Program-made: the position numbers and the translations under genes
Origin: Nemertoderma westbladi
Lineage: Eukaryota > Xenacoelomorpha > Nemertodermatida > Nemertodermatidae
Length of the DNA: 64,000 nucleotides
Direction of reading: 5' to 3'
Assembly: GCA_032718475.1 (NCBI GenBank)
Contig: JAUCBJ010002152.1
Span: forward strand, 1 to 64,000
Part shown: piece by piece, positions 40,092 through 52,612 of the stretch
How the letters are laid out: every line of letters begins with the position of its first letter
Position numbering within the stretch: the stretch's first letter is position 1
The notes under the pieces: model-generated
Database searches by the model: none
The model's input: only the letters and a program-made list of their open reading frames with translations
Told to the model about the DNA's origin: nothing

Positions 40092-43000
40092 AAATTGGTA
40101 TATTTGATATTTTTATAGGTTTTTTGAGGTTTGTTTTATAGTGCCCCCAAGGAAGCGATTGATTTTTATTAAGCCAAAAAAGTTTATCATCAAAGCTACT
40201 GAGTGCAAATTTATTTTGCTTTAAGGTATAAATACGAAGTAATTTAGATTGAAATCTGTGTATGTTTTTTTTATTTCTTCATTTGAGTTATATGCTTTTA
40301 AATATTCTTCATGTGTAATATTCGTTTCCACAACAGCTCTTGTAATACCTTTTGCTCTACGAATATTTTTATTATTCCATTCCAAAATTGAATATAATTT
40401 TGGTCTTAAAAATACTGCTTGTTTAATTTCACGTGAGGCTAGTTCGTCTTTACAGTAATAGAGTCTGGATTTATTTTTATCGCTGTAGAGCGGGTGATCC
40501 TTAGGGTAATTGGATGTATCTAAAATATTATTTTTAATTAATGCTTTTAAAAAATTATTCTGCGATGTATTATAGTAACAACCTATCAAAGAGTCAGTGT
40601 CTGATGCAGCAATTTCAATACGGCAGTTTAATTCTTTCTCAATAGGTAGCAATTTATTGTAATACAGATCATACATATCCAATTTAGCCAAGTCCAACAC
40701 AGTGCTACCAATATATATAGGCTTATCGAGAGTTACAGAGTCTTTCACTAATAAATGTCCCGATAGTGTATTATTGTATATTATAAATTGTTCATGATTA
40801 ATACGATTTACCAATTGATCGCATTTATCGTTGCTATTTGCGATACGAAAGTTACATCGATCTCTTATCTTTTCTATTGATTTGCCAAACAGCGAATTAT
40901 TGAGCAATTTCGCGACAGCTGTTTCAATGTAACTTTTTGCCAGTCGCCTTTGATTAATATTAAAATCGATGTAATTTTTAAATACAAATTCTTGTTGAAA
41001 AGAATATAATTTATGTAGTTTAGTAACAATTAATCCATGTTTTATATAAAATTTTAACAGTTTCAAATGTAAATGATAAAACTCTTTATCAAATTGTGTC
41101 AGCATGAGTTTTGGTATAGACATTCTATATTTATGGGAGGTACCTCTTTGTATTGACAAGTTATTAAATTGTTCCCGCATATAAGGTGAAAGCATTGATT
41201 CATTTATACTTAAATGCTCGGGGGCTAACGGTAATTGTAATGTTTGATCGTGAATAGCCTTGGGATAATTTAAATCACATATTAACAAATATCCAGTAGA
41301 TCCCTCAATGTCTAAATCTACCAAGTACTCGATTAGTTTTTCTGGTATTGCATTCTCTAAATGTTTAATACTTACTTCTTTGAATTGTGAGGTGGGTAGT
41401 TTTTTACTTAAATTCCCAGAATATAAAGAGTTGAAATCAATATTAAAAATATGGCATTCTTCCTTAGTAGAATCATATGTACTTGTACCTGGTATATTTG
41501 ATTCTATATAATGTTTTCGACAAAATGAAACACCACCCCTAATTGATTTTTCAAAATCTCTATATGTCTGATAATCCTTTATTAATTCTATTTTACATTT
41601 ATTATATTTTAGCGCGCAATCATAGGTAAATGATGCAATACTACAGTAAAAAACCGCTTCTAAATCGTAATTTTGTTTACAAACATTCCTAAAATTCTCA
41701 AATATATCGGCAAGCAAACAAACATCGAGTTTTAAATAGGCTAAAAGATAATCTTTGAGATTCACACAGTCGAATTATACCCATGATATTCCCGCAAACC
41801 TATAATCTTCAATTGTGCATGTTTTTTGACTTAAGTTACTAAAAAAATTATTTATAGACAGCAAACCAGTATCATTAAATTTATTTATATCTGTCAAGTA
41901 CTCGTATGGAAATACTCCTTTCCATTTAATCGTTGAGTTATTCAAGTTTGGATAAAAATATTTCATTTCTTGTAGAGTAATAGGTAAAATTGAGCTTATA
42001 TCATGACTGGCTACATCCTTTGTTGAACACTCAACTAAATTACTTAAAGAAAAGCTTAAAAATTGATATGTGTCTAAGAAACGTAACTCAATTTTCTTAG
42101 AAGTGTTTTTAATTGGGATAAAGGCACTCAGTGAAATATATCGTTCTGTATTTCTCGGTATAACCTTTATATCCCAATCTGTGTATTTCATATCTCTAAA
42201 TCCGCTTTGTAATATACAATGTATATCGTAATTGTTGGAATTGTGCCCGCAAAGTACATACAGGTATCGTTTCAATGATAAACTTCGGTTACAACTATTA
42301 CAGGCTGCCGCAATATATTTACCTGTAATATGCGAATGGTGTCTGTTTTTCCCAACATTATTATTTAAAGTAGCATTACAATAAAAACAAAATTTTGCTT
42401 GTTCAAAATTTACAAAATCAATATTAGTAAATGACATAGTTTTATGTGTGTATATTTCTGACCAACAACATAATTCAGTTAAATCAGTATATAATGAATC
42501 TAAGAAATCTTGAATACAATTATTATTATTTGACTTTACGAATGTTTTCAAATGACATTTTGGAGCATCAATTAATTCAGTATTGGGAACAATTAAATAA
42601 CTCACTGCACACGGTATGCTCCTGTATAATTTGATTATTAACTGACGGTTGTAAGATACATTCTATATCAAAGTAGGTGACAAACAATGGGGATAAGGTT
42701 CTATCTAAATTTGTAAAACTAATGTGTGTTCTTTTTTTATTAGGTAGTTTCTCGCGCTGACTTCTTCCTTGGTAGCAGGCGAGACGGTGTCGATGAAGAA
42801 CTTCCGCTCGAAAAAAATGAGTCAAACACCTTTCGCAATATTTCCTATTCCTGATATGAAGTGCTCTCGTATTCAGCAATCGATTCAAGTTAGTTATGCA
42901 AACATAATGATTCAGTTTAGGTACATTGTTATTTTTTACTACAAGTAATATATTTAATAACTGTTTATCAGGTGTAATTTTACTAAATGGAGGTTGTCTT

Positions 43001-44094
43001 AATATAGATACCGGGGTGCGTTTGTTGTCGTTATTCCAACATAGTAAATTAATTATATATTTTGAATTTTGTTTTTCAAAAAGTTTAATTGCTAACTGCC
43101 ACTCTGTTGGATAATCTTTGTTCCCGTTGTCAAAAATGAAATGAGTCATATAATTTTTGTACGATGAAGTACGCTGTTTGTTGTTTTTCACTTTGCTACT
43201 AAATTTTGCAGATATAATTGCCCATTTAAAACAGTCATTATCTACCGTTTGTATATTTATTGTACAATTTTTACCTGATAGAGCCTTAGGTAATTCCATA
43301 TACCCATGCCCCTTATATAGTAACGACCTACACTTAGATTCAGCTAATTTAATTTCAACCCTTAATAAAGATTTAATACGCCGCCCAGAACCACGTGTGT
43401 TAAAGATGGCTATTTTTTGTAATATATACCCCAGCACATGCTCAAACCATGTGTCAAAACTTTGCGGCGAATCTACAGTATTAATAGCACCACCGGAAGA
43501 ATTAAAATAAAAGGTTTCCAATTGCTCACCTTCTGAAAAATGTGACCTGTACATTAATACATTTAGACCTAACCACAGTCTAAGAACATTCATTTCTTTC
43601 AATCTATCTAATATTAACTGAAGAATATTACCTCGAATTTGCGTTACTGCTGTTTCTACATCGGGATAATCTCTAGAAGTTGGGAGGTCGTGGACATAAA
43701 TTTCAAGACGATTATCGTGAGCTTCTTGTTCCCGCGTAAAAATTGTTGCGCATGTACCAAGAGCCACCCTTAAGTTTTTTCTAGATATTATATTTTTATG
43801 TTGCGGAAATTTACGCTTTCTTGTGTAGTAACATTTCAAGTGACAATCGTGTCGTAAATAATTGTCATATGTATACTCTTTATTACAGGTAGAACAAGTC
43901 AATTGATAGGTGCGGAACTCCATTTCTTTACAACCAGTAGTCGTTTCATGTCGTTTACAAATTTCGCTGCATGAAGTCACGACATGACACTTTAAACAAG
44001 AATAACTTTCAAAATGTGCCCGTAGGTGGCGTAAATAATTATGTCTAGTTACATTCATATGACAGAATGAACAACATATTGTTATTTTATCCAT
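40039..44094 (-). pseudogene. Protein-primed family B DNA polymerase with N-terminal zinc fingers, broken
   Basis: ATG at 44,094. The N-terminus has Cys/His pairs of C2H2 type (CSFCHMNVTRHNYLRHLRAH, with more through residue 110), and another CERCLTHFF...H cluster lies near 42,790-42,840. Exonuclease motifs are FDIE (about 42,665-42,675), HNSNNYD (42,220-42,246) and YLKLD (about 41,730). Polymerase motifs are DFNSLYS (about 41,430), NNSLFG (about 40,895) and DTDS (40,591-40,601). The spacing fits the protein-primed group. The gene has a frameshift near 42,600, an in-frame TAA at 41,775-41,777 and a frameshift near 40,240, so no full enzyme can be made. It would replicate the linear genome from the TIRs. 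Confidence 0.93.
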
Positions 44095-44283
44095 GTTGAA
44101 GTTTGTTTAGATAAATAATAATAATAATAATAATAAAATATCTCCAAAGATTAAAATAAAATGAAATGATATGATATTGACTACATCTAAACATTTATAT
44201 GCTAGCGAGGGAAATAATTTTAAACCAATCACCAATCGCTTATGACTATTGGAAACCGCAAAGAGTTTAACTTATGATTAGGC

Positions 44284-45236
44284 TTACATGTTAGGATAAT
44301 AATCTGGTTTCCATGGAGAATTAGTAACAGGCTCTACTAGAACTGGGTTACTGACAACTTTCTGTTTCTTTGCAGGTGATGCGTTGGTAAATTTACTCGA
44401 TGATCTTGGCTTCCGAGGTAATATTTCAGGAAAGACCTGTTGCGGTTGAGAGCAACTCTCTTCAACATCTGGATTAGGTGATGGGATCTCTACGAACGCT
44501 TTAGGTTTATCCAAAAGGACAAAACCGTCAACATGGGCTTCAGTAAGAGAAACACCATCCATCGATTCTTTGAGAAAACTAATATGGGGTTTATCATTCA
44601 AGTAATGCAACTCGATATAATTTCCGCCGGCACCTACTTCAGTAGAATTATAATTTTTTTATTATTGGTTTTAATCATTTTGAGCCTGTCTGATAATTGA
44701 ATGATATTTTTATCAAAAAGATGCTTGTCTGTTTCATCGACTTGGTTGTCCCACTCTCGCAACAAAACGGTTAGTTCCTGTTTTGACAAATTGAAACCTG
44801 TATAATAGTTAAAACCAACACTATCGGTGTATCTGAGGATGATTTTCCATAAGCCAACATAGTTGGTTCCTTTAAAAGCTGTTACAAATCCAATAAACTC
44901 TGGATTTGATAATTCAATGTAGAATTGATCGCTAATAATCTCTAGCGGTGGAGAGAGAAATTGCAATAATTTCCCTCTGTATTGAATTAGAACTTCAGTA
45001 AAAGCTTTGTTGAGAACTTTACATTTGCCTTGTTTCTGAACGTAAACATCACCCGATGTGGGGTTGATGGAAATATTCAAATTTCCCCGCGCAAAACGAA
45101 GAGTTGGATATATCCTACCTGGTATAATTGCTGGTCTGGATTGATGTTGGTTGTTGGTTGTTTCTAGAATGTCTAACAAATAGCGGGTATCTTGATGGGA
45201 AAAACAAATTGATTCGTTGTCCTCCTGAGATTCCAC
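44284..45236 (-). pseudogene. Polinton protein of unknown function (about 313 codons), frameshift at an A run
   Basis: The 5' part (45,236 to 44,634, 200 aa) is beta-rich with FARGNLNISINPTSGDVYV and KGTNYVGLWKIILRY. It ends in an A7 run near 44,655. The other frame is open across that point and continues to 44,284 with a Pro/Ser-rich, acidic-then-basic tail (SSSKFTNASPAKKQKVVS, NLS-like). A one-base change in the homopolymer explains the break. The GDVY block is also seen in the 128-aa protein at 38,447, so they may be distant relatives. Function unknown. Confidence 0.55.
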
Positions 45237-45355
45237 AATAAAATACTTGCTGTGAATGACGGTACAAGTATATTTATTGTAAGTAAATTTTCAGCTATTT
45301 GTTGCTCCGGTTTTTTGCGTTAAGGCCATAATAATAATTATAAATACGAAAAATA

Positions 45356-45711
45356 TTACAAGTGATAAATTTTAAACCGTATCGCTGTAATAAATTGACA
45401 CCATAGTTCTCACTCTAAAATTGTGTTGGTCGGAAGACGACACCAGAGAAAAATGTTGCTGAGTTCGACATTAGGTATCGACACAAAAACAAAAATCGGG
45501 TGAGACACGTAGCTCAGATTTTCGTTTTTAGGTCGATACCCAATGCTGGAATCAGTATCATTTTATGAGGTGTCGTTTTCTGACCAACGAATATACAACG
45601 AGTAAGATAATGTATAAATTATTAAGGAAATAACACAATGTCAGAGTGAGAACAAAAAATTAGATATGGTATCAATATATTACCATGAAGATTACAAGTG
45701 ATGAATTTTAA
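45356..45711. repeat. Imperfect fold-back within direct repeats
   Basis: TTACAAGTGATRAATTTTAA occurs at 45,356-45,375 and 45,692-45,711 in direct orientation. Between them, 45,406-45,515 and about 45,520-45,653 are imperfect inverse copies: GTTCTCACTCT outermost, TTGGTCGGAAGACGACACC against its inverse, and GGTATCGACACAAAAAC against its inverse. No coding content. It may be a MITE inserted in the Polinton, or a bidirectional control region upstream of the leftward block. Confidence 0.65.
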
Positions 45712-46014
45712 TAAAAGCATTCAGTTATATATATATAAATTTGCGATGTGGCATAGTCAACGAAGAAGAGATGGTACGTGTCATAATCATCAATGAATAA
45801 GAAAAGAGATGGGGAGCAACGTGGATGAATAGCTGGCTTGTTGATTGCGTGGATAGGAAATATGTGAAAGAATATGAATCATAGGGTTGTGTGTAATAAT
45901 AATCAATAATTATTATAATAAAAACGCTCAGTATAATGTTAGTGGTGGTGGTGGTAGCCTTTCAATATGGCACAGATGCTGTGGGATTGGTTAGGTTAGG
46001 TTGAGTAACTATGG

Positions 46015-46487
46015 AAATGTTCGTATACGTGTAGCTGGAACGTGGCGGAATTTCACGTATCATAGCGTTGGATTGGACTGGTAGGAGGCTGCTTGGTTGG
46101 TTGGATTGATTTGGCGACAGCCGCCGAGGAGTAGCCGTGCGTGGCTAGCGGTGGTGAGTTGGCAATCGATATATAATATAAAATAGCGTAGTGGGGGCTA
46201 GCCATGCATCGTGAAGTTAGGTTACGCGAAGATGAATATGCGATGGTTGGTTGATGCAACAATACGAATCAATACTCACGGTTGGTAACAGCTATCGAGT
46301 AAGGCGGGCATCGTGAGGTTAGGCTACGCGTAGGCGATAGGCAACGATTGGTTGAAGGCATCGATACTGTTGGTGACAGATGGTCATTAAACATCGCGAT
46401 TTAGCACGTTTTTAATAGCCCTCCGAGATGCAGCCCGTAGCCCAGGCTAGGGAGGAGTTCGCGGGGGGACACTCTTCTTCTACTACT
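46015..46487 (-). repeat. Polinton right terminal inverted repeat
   Basis: This is the inverse copy of 18,030-18,500. Its inner limit is near CATTTCCATAGTTA, shared with 18,484-18,500. Confidence 0.9.
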
Positions 46488-46493
46488 AAGGCG
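46488..46493. other. Polinton target-site duplication, right
   Basis: AAGGCG, repeated exactly at 18,024-18,029. Confidence 0.9.
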
Positions 46494-46675
46494 GCTCTCT
46501 TTACTACTTTCAGCTATCCCGGGAGGTTGATTGACAGACACTTACTAAGCTTTGATATTTAGCCGCTCTAGGTAGACTTACATTAGGCAAATTCCAAGTG
46601 ATTTCCTAAAGGTTATTTATTTCCTATTAGGTTCCTATTAGGATCCAATATGACGTTATTTGAAAGCGTTACTGT

Positions 46676-46800
46676 ATGATATTTTATTATTATATTATAT
46701 TATATTATTTTATTATTATATTATATTATTTTATTATTATATTATATTATATTATTTTATTATTATATATATTTGTATTATTATTATACAGTATATATAT
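46676..46800. repeat. TATTATATTATATTATTT low-complexity tract
   Basis: A long run of ATT/TAT words, adjacent to the dispersed repeat shared with 13,226. Confidence 0.85.
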
Positions 46801-47122
46801 TTTATTACTTATTATCGAAAAAAAGCGAATTAATATTCTAGAATATAATAAAAAAAACATTGAAATTATGTTGATGCATCTCATAAAATGTATGCCTTTG
46901 ATGCATTTTGTCTGTAAGATTTTTTACCATTAATAAGTGTAGGGCCTACTGTAGCAGTAACCGGTAATTAACTGCTACAGTATATCAGTAGACTTTTTAA
47001 TGGCGTTTTATAGCGAATTAAACAAATTCGACCTGGAGGCCTAAGAAACTGTGTGAGAATATCACCATACACAGGTACAATTTAATAAAAATTCCACATG
47101 CTTTATAATATGTATTGGTACT

Positions 47123-47332
47123 GTACTGTAGGCCAGGTGAGATAAATAATGACAACATAAAACTACTGTAATAACTTTGGGAAATGAGTACTACTGTACA
47201 GGGGCTAAAACTACGGGTGGGGGTGGGGGTGCCTAGTGCCTACATACTATAAGTATGCCTACATACTGTAGTTCCTTAAGTTAATACAGTAGTTTTATGT
47301 TGTCATTATTTATCTCACCTAGCCTACAGTAC
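47123..47332. repeat. Fold-back element with 48-bp arms
   Basis: Arms 47,123-47,170 and 47,285-47,332 are inverse copies with one mismatch and contain GGTGAGATAAATAATGACAA. The 114-bp loop has the run GGGTGGGGGTGGGGGTGCC. No TSD is obvious. Confidence 0.85.
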
Positions 47333-47670
47333 ATAACCTTTACATTATTACAGTATATCAAGCATGTTGGTAAAGGGAACAGGTTTACATACCAAAATAA
47401 TGGGGAACCAAAATAATAAACGGGAGTTAAGAATTACTGGGCAACCCATTAAATAAATATACAGTATAGTAAAAGTACATGGGACTGGCTGACTGGTAAT
47501 AAAGGGGGAGAGCTTAACTAATAACACTATGTTCGATTATTTGCCGAATGGTGATTGGCCAGTATTACAGTCTGTACATTACTCTAATTGAGAGTGCTTT
47601 GCATGCGTATCGCATGTGTCACGAATGGACCACGAATAATTTTAAGCGTGGCATGGCTAATATGACTAAT

Positions 47671-47993
47671 GGCGCACCACGAAGTGAACAAAGCCTTTAG
47701 CATATGGGGGGTACCATTAACGAGCTGTCTGCCGTTAGTCAGAAGTCTTCAACTCAATACTCGTCCTCCTCTTGTGCCTCGTTGCGTTCATTCGTTTTTG
47801 ACCAAACTTCAGATTCTTTCTAAATACTACATACATACCAAGTTTCGTTAAATTTCATCAAGGAATAACCGAGTTATTAACGAATAAAAATTTACGACGA
47901 CGACGACGACAGGCGACGACGACAGACAACAGACAACTCCCCAATGGCACCCATATGCTAAGGCTTCGCTCACTTCGTGGCTCGCCCACAGTA
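47671..47993. mobile_element. MITE with about 45-bp terminal inverted repeats
   Basis: Left GGCGCACCACGAAGTGAA and CTTTAGCATATGGGGGG are the inverse of the right CATATGCTAAGGCTTCGCTC and ACTTCGTGGCTCGCCC. The interior carries TCATCAAGGAATAACCGAG and a (CGA)n tract (47,893-47,922). Related ends appear at 13,565 and, as GTGGCTCGCCCCAC, at 58,909 and 59,875. Confidence 0.7.
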
Positions 47994-48725
47994 GTGCATG
48001 TTTCAGTCAATCGATAGTCATTGGATGACGGACTGCATAGGGTGAGTGAGGGAGACTTGAACCCCAAAAGTTATAATCGTTCTAACGAACAGATAAATGA
48101 ATTTGTCAATGCCGTTTTAACTTTTTCACATTACATTTATGATTGCTATCATTATGTGAGAGTTTGAGAATTACAACTCTTAAACTTTTTAAAAAATTAA
48201 ACCAATTATTCGTATTTTCGAAAAAGCGTCAAGTCTCACTCAATGGGGGGAGACTTGACACCTAGGGTGGGAGACTTGAACCCTACCTCACATTCAAAAA
48301 TGCATAAAAAGTGTAATAATTACGTGTCTATTTTATAATAGAGCAGCAAAAATGCAAAAAATACGTTTATTAATTTGTCAAATTATTTATCCCAAATTTT
48401 GTACAAATTTAGGTGGTCGTTCACATGGTTCTCCTAACAAGAAATAAATAAATAATAGTTAATTAAAACCGCAATAAAATTTAAAGCGGAAAGGTACTTT
48501 TTAATAATAAACATCTTGTATAATTTTCAATCCAGGAGCATTTTAATTGTTTTCCTGTAATTCTATTGATGTGTGCCGCTTTGTGACGTAGCGGCATCTT
48601 GTTTAAGTTGTCAATCACCAAGTTAGCGGGCTACCACATTGCAAAGAGGGAAGGAAGAGTTGTTGGTTGGCTTGGCTGGGTTTGGTTTAGTCTAGAGAGG
48701 GGCTACTCCTACTGCATGAACTACT

Positions 48726-50720
48726 AGTATCGGCATGCTGCATTGCAGCTGCATTTTTAAGAATGCTGTGCCGGCTTGTCGACAAAATTGCGCCACCACA
48801 ACTCCCTATCACCCATGACATTTGCTAGATCATCCGCATCTTCAAGGCCAGTGTCCTTTAAGGTGCGTCTCAAGAAAGTCAAGGGCTGTCCACTATGCTT
48901 ATTCACTCCATGAGGCTGCCAAATTACAAGATTATGCACTGTCTGGTGCTCATGGCGAAAGCAATGTCCTGCAAAGCGGAGGCGACTTTGTTCTAGTGTC
49001 AAGCTTGGGGGAACCAATGAGACACCTCCAATGTTATATAGTGTCTGGTTGGAGATGTGTGCATTGCACTTGACACAATGAACCCGGCGTAGCATTCTTG
49101 TGAATGTGCCATCCAGAGATTTGGTGTCCTCAGCAGTTAGAGCCCAGCATGGACTCCCATAGAGGAGTACTGGAACTACTGCTGCTCTAAATAATCGGAC
49201 CTTAAGTTTCCGATTAATTATCGGTGACTTCCAAATCCTGGAAAGCCTATTCAAGGCTGCCCATGCCTTTCCCTTACGTATTCGAAGATCCTCACCTGAC
49301 TTCCGGATCCATGATCCCAGGTAACAGAAGTCGTCCACATGCTCAAGCATACCATCCTTTGAGCTTATGCTCATCCGATCAGAGACTTGCTGAGAACTTT
49401 CAAAGTTAACTGTCAAAATATTGGTCTTTCTGGAGTTACTAAAAAGACTAACACTAGAAGCAGCATGTTCTAATGAGCTGAGGAGCCGTTGGGCTCCCTC
49501 TCGTGATTCTGAGAGTACTCCTAAGTTATCAGCAAAGTCTAGATCAGTTAGGTACTTGGCAGGATTTCCTCGACTTCTGGAGCCAGTAGGTGGTGTTATC
49601 ATCACCCCATCATCATTATGATGATCTAAAGACATGCGTAGAACATAGTCAACCACAATTATGAACAAGAATGGTGCAAGTGTGTCTCCCTGGAGGACGC
49701 CCCATAACACTTCAAATGGTTCTGTGTCACCATCAACAGTAGACACAAATGTTGTCGAACCATCGTATACTGATCTGATTGCTGCAATAATTTCATCCGG
49801 AATCCCACATAATGAAAGTATGCTGAACATATGTGAGCAGGAGACTGAATCAAAGGCCTTGAAGAAGTCAACAAAGATAACAGCCAGATGCCTGTCTTTC
49901 TTTTTTGATAACTCTTCAATTATCCTTCTAAGTGCCAAAATGGGTTCCATGGTCCCACGACCTTTACGGAACCCATTCTGATTTCCACGGAGCAGTCTCT
50001 CAATGGGATCCCTGATGCGATTTAATAGAATTCTATTGTATAGCTTTTGCAGCAATCGAGATCAATGAGATTCCCCGAAAAGAACCATAGAGTGTTAGGT
50101 TGCCCTTCTTGGGAACTGGCACCAACTTATTTGTTTTCATTTCTTGTGGGACTCTTGTTGTTCGGTACATGTCTACTATGATGGGATAGATGAGCTTTAA
50201 ACACTCAGGTATTTTAAAGACCTCAGGGTGAACACCATCTATTCCACTGGCACGATTGGTCTTAATGCTCTTTGCAGCAGCCTTCACTTCTGCAAAGGAG
50301 ATATCGCCAATTGGAATATCTGGGAGTACAGACTCAGACACTTTTACTTCTATAAAGTTATCAGGCAATACCCTGTCATTATTGAGGAGCCTTTCAAAGT
50401 GGGCCTTCCAACCATTGAGGCGATCGGCTGGTGATTCAGCCTTAACCTTGGTGGTTGGTTGGCTTTTCCGCCCAGTAAGCAAGTTGATCGATTTCCATGT
50501 CAATCATCCCGATTGCCTGCTGTCGTCAGCATCATTGATGGTATCAACCTGTTGGTTTATTAGCTCCTGTAGATTAACAGAGTACTGCCTGTTCAGGGAC
50601 CTAGATGCAGCCTAAACTGCATTCTTGGCCGCTGTAGTCTGTTTGAGTCGGGTCTCTTTCTACGCCTTATATAAGTTATTTCGGCACTTCTGCATGAAGC
50701 ATGAAGCATAGCCATCCATT
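48726..50720 (-). pseudogene. LINE reverse transcriptase, family A copy 2 (most complete)
   Basis: On the minus strand the frame 50,055-48,757 (432 aa) covers the reverse transcriptase from GNQNGFRKGRGTMEPI through FVDFFKAFDSV, VLQGDTLAPF and LDFADNLGV, and on to the C-terminal region. The second Asp of the FADD motif is Asn here, so the active site is damaged. Upstream, 50,503-50,033 holds the fingers region (KTNRASGIDGVHPEVFK), joined by a frameshift near 50,040. A stop precedes it near 50,500. The 3' end again shows the CTACTAGTATCGGCATGCTG form of the (TAG)n tail. The 5' end is truncated near 50,720. Confidence 0.9.
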
Positions 50721-51063
50721 GATAGCTGCATTGGTGTAAGTGCCAATCAACTAGTTGGAGTGCTCTGGTGTAATGGCTCTCTACATGGGTGTAACTCTAG
50801 GTAGACGACAGCATTGGCGGGTTCAAGTCTCCCTCACACTCAAGCGTCATGTCTCCCCACACGGGCTTTTTTTTTCGATTAATTGATATAATTTCAAAAC
50901 GGCTGAACCAAAACTGGAAAACAATATATGGCAGGAGAGTGCAATAATTAGTTAACACATGTTGTGAATTACAATTATTGTAACATACAGTAAAAAAATA
51001 AGGATGCGAATTTTCATTAGTTGTAAAGGGTAAAAATTTACTTTTGAACCCAGAAAACGTTTA

Positions 51064-52612
51064 TTGACAATAAAACAAATTCCCATTCTTAAGAAGAAGA
51101 ATGGGAAGTCAGATGGACCAGATAATCTCCCTTACGAAATATTAAAGGGATCAATATCTCTAACACTCTATCTGTGGACAATGCTATTTAACATTTGTTT
51201 GGTAACTGGGTCATTGGTTTCTACATGGAAACATAGCATCCTAAAGGTCCTATATAAAGGCAAAGGTTCAAGAGATGAAGAGAACAACTATCGAGGTATA
51301 GCCCTTCTGTGTAACCCTTTCAAGGTGCTTACAAGGCTTGTTGGGAAGCGGCTCCGTGAGTTCCTCCATTCTAAGATTCCTAAAGACCAGTTTGGTTTCA
51401 TGCCAGGTCGATCAACCATTCAACCGTTGCAGCGTCTACTAACTCGGATCAAAGGAAACCTCTTTATGCCGCTTTTATCGATTTGCAAAAAGCCTTCGAT
51501 TCGGTGCCACGATCTAAAGTACTGTACAAATTGGAACACGTGTTCAAGGTAAATGGGAGATTATTGCGTCTAATTAAATGTATTCTAAGCCGAAATTTCA
51601 TATATATTTCTGATGGTTTGAGGAAATCTAATCCTGTGAGGCAAACTCAAGGATTCCAACAGGGTGATAGGCCCGTTTCTTTTTATATTATACATATGGG
51701 ACTTAATAATGTTTATTACGAGAGTAGACGAAGCAATTGTGGTACTCTTATTCGCTGATGACCTTTTGTTCTTCTCTGATAACAAGGACGCTTTACAGGC
51801 TGCACTCAATGCCACCAGCAGATAGATGGGCTTCCATCAACGGCCTTACTGCAAACCTGCGAAAATCGCAAATCATCAAATTCAGAAGAGGGGGGCGCCT
51901 ATGTGGGGCTGATAAGTTTTTCTACAATGGTCAACCAGTTGAAATAGTAAATCATTACACTTATCTCGGAATAGTACTACAACCAACCCTTTCATTCACT
52001 CGACACATAATTAACACCACATGCAAATCGTTTAAAGTGATCCATTCTATCAAACAACCCAGCCTTTTATCTCTCAACACAGCAATCAAGTTATTTACAA
52101 TCAAAATCGAACCAATCATCAGTTATGGGCTCACTGTTATATGGGAATTTCTGAAATCAAAGGACTTTGAGAACCTGGACAAGATTAAGTCATCGTACCT
52201 TAAAAGAGTTCTGTCAGTACACAAATCTGCTCAGAACAGGCTTGTCCTGGCGCTGAGTGGAAGCAAGAACCTGTGTATGGATCTGCAACAAAAACTCAAT
52301 CTCCCCAAAACTCCCGAATTTAATAAATACAAAACTGGGGTCAATTCTAAGAACAACAAAATAATTCCAGAATTCTGGCGTTCTCCAGGATTTACAAACC
52401 CAAAATGGAGAACCTCAAACTATAAAAACCGGCACATCATCACACGGGTGTCTATACATGGGTTTCATCACCTAATTTGTAAAAACCCCGCGTTTCACGA
52501 GACTGCAGATGAATGCGTCTGCCGATTGTGGGACGCCAGAGCCAGCCGATACCACATTTTAAATTGTCACAAGAATGATGCACCCCTTGTGAACTGGGCA
52601 AATACAAAATGA
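51064..52612 (+). pseudogene. LINE reverse transcriptase, a second family
   Basis: Broken across several frames. It has KKNGKSDGPDNLPYEILK, VLYKGKGSRDEENNYRGIAL, FGFMPGRSTIQPL near 51,390, QKAFDSVPRSK near 51,485 and LLFADDLLFFSD near 51,745 (the catalytic FADD). The C-terminal part has VNHYTYLGIVLQPTLSF. It differs clearly from family A. The clade is not resolved. Confidence 0.85.

Larger units (their letters stand above)
18030..46487. mobile_element. Integrated Polinton/Maverick (adintovirus-like provirus)
   Basis: The element begins AGTAGTAGAAGAAGAGTGTC at 18,030 and ends with its complement at 46,487. It is bounded by the direct repeat AAGGCG (18,024-18,029 and 46,488-46,493), the 6-bp duplication typical of Polinton integration. 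It carries the hallmark set: integrase, A32-like packaging ATPase, adenain-type protease, double-jelly-roll capsid, penton-like proteins and protein-primed type B DNA polymerase. Total length is 28.5 kb. Subtracting the nested 6.7-kb LTR element, the 2.8-kb duplication and the SINE leaves about 18.7 kb, a normal Polinton size. Left genes run on the plus strand to 37.2 kb and right genes on the minus strand. Several genes are broken. Confidence 0.95.

Noticed and set aside
49661-49981. 106-aa plus-strand frame
   Set aside because: Antisense shadow of the LINE reverse transcriptase, also seen opposite the copy at 15,712-15,942.
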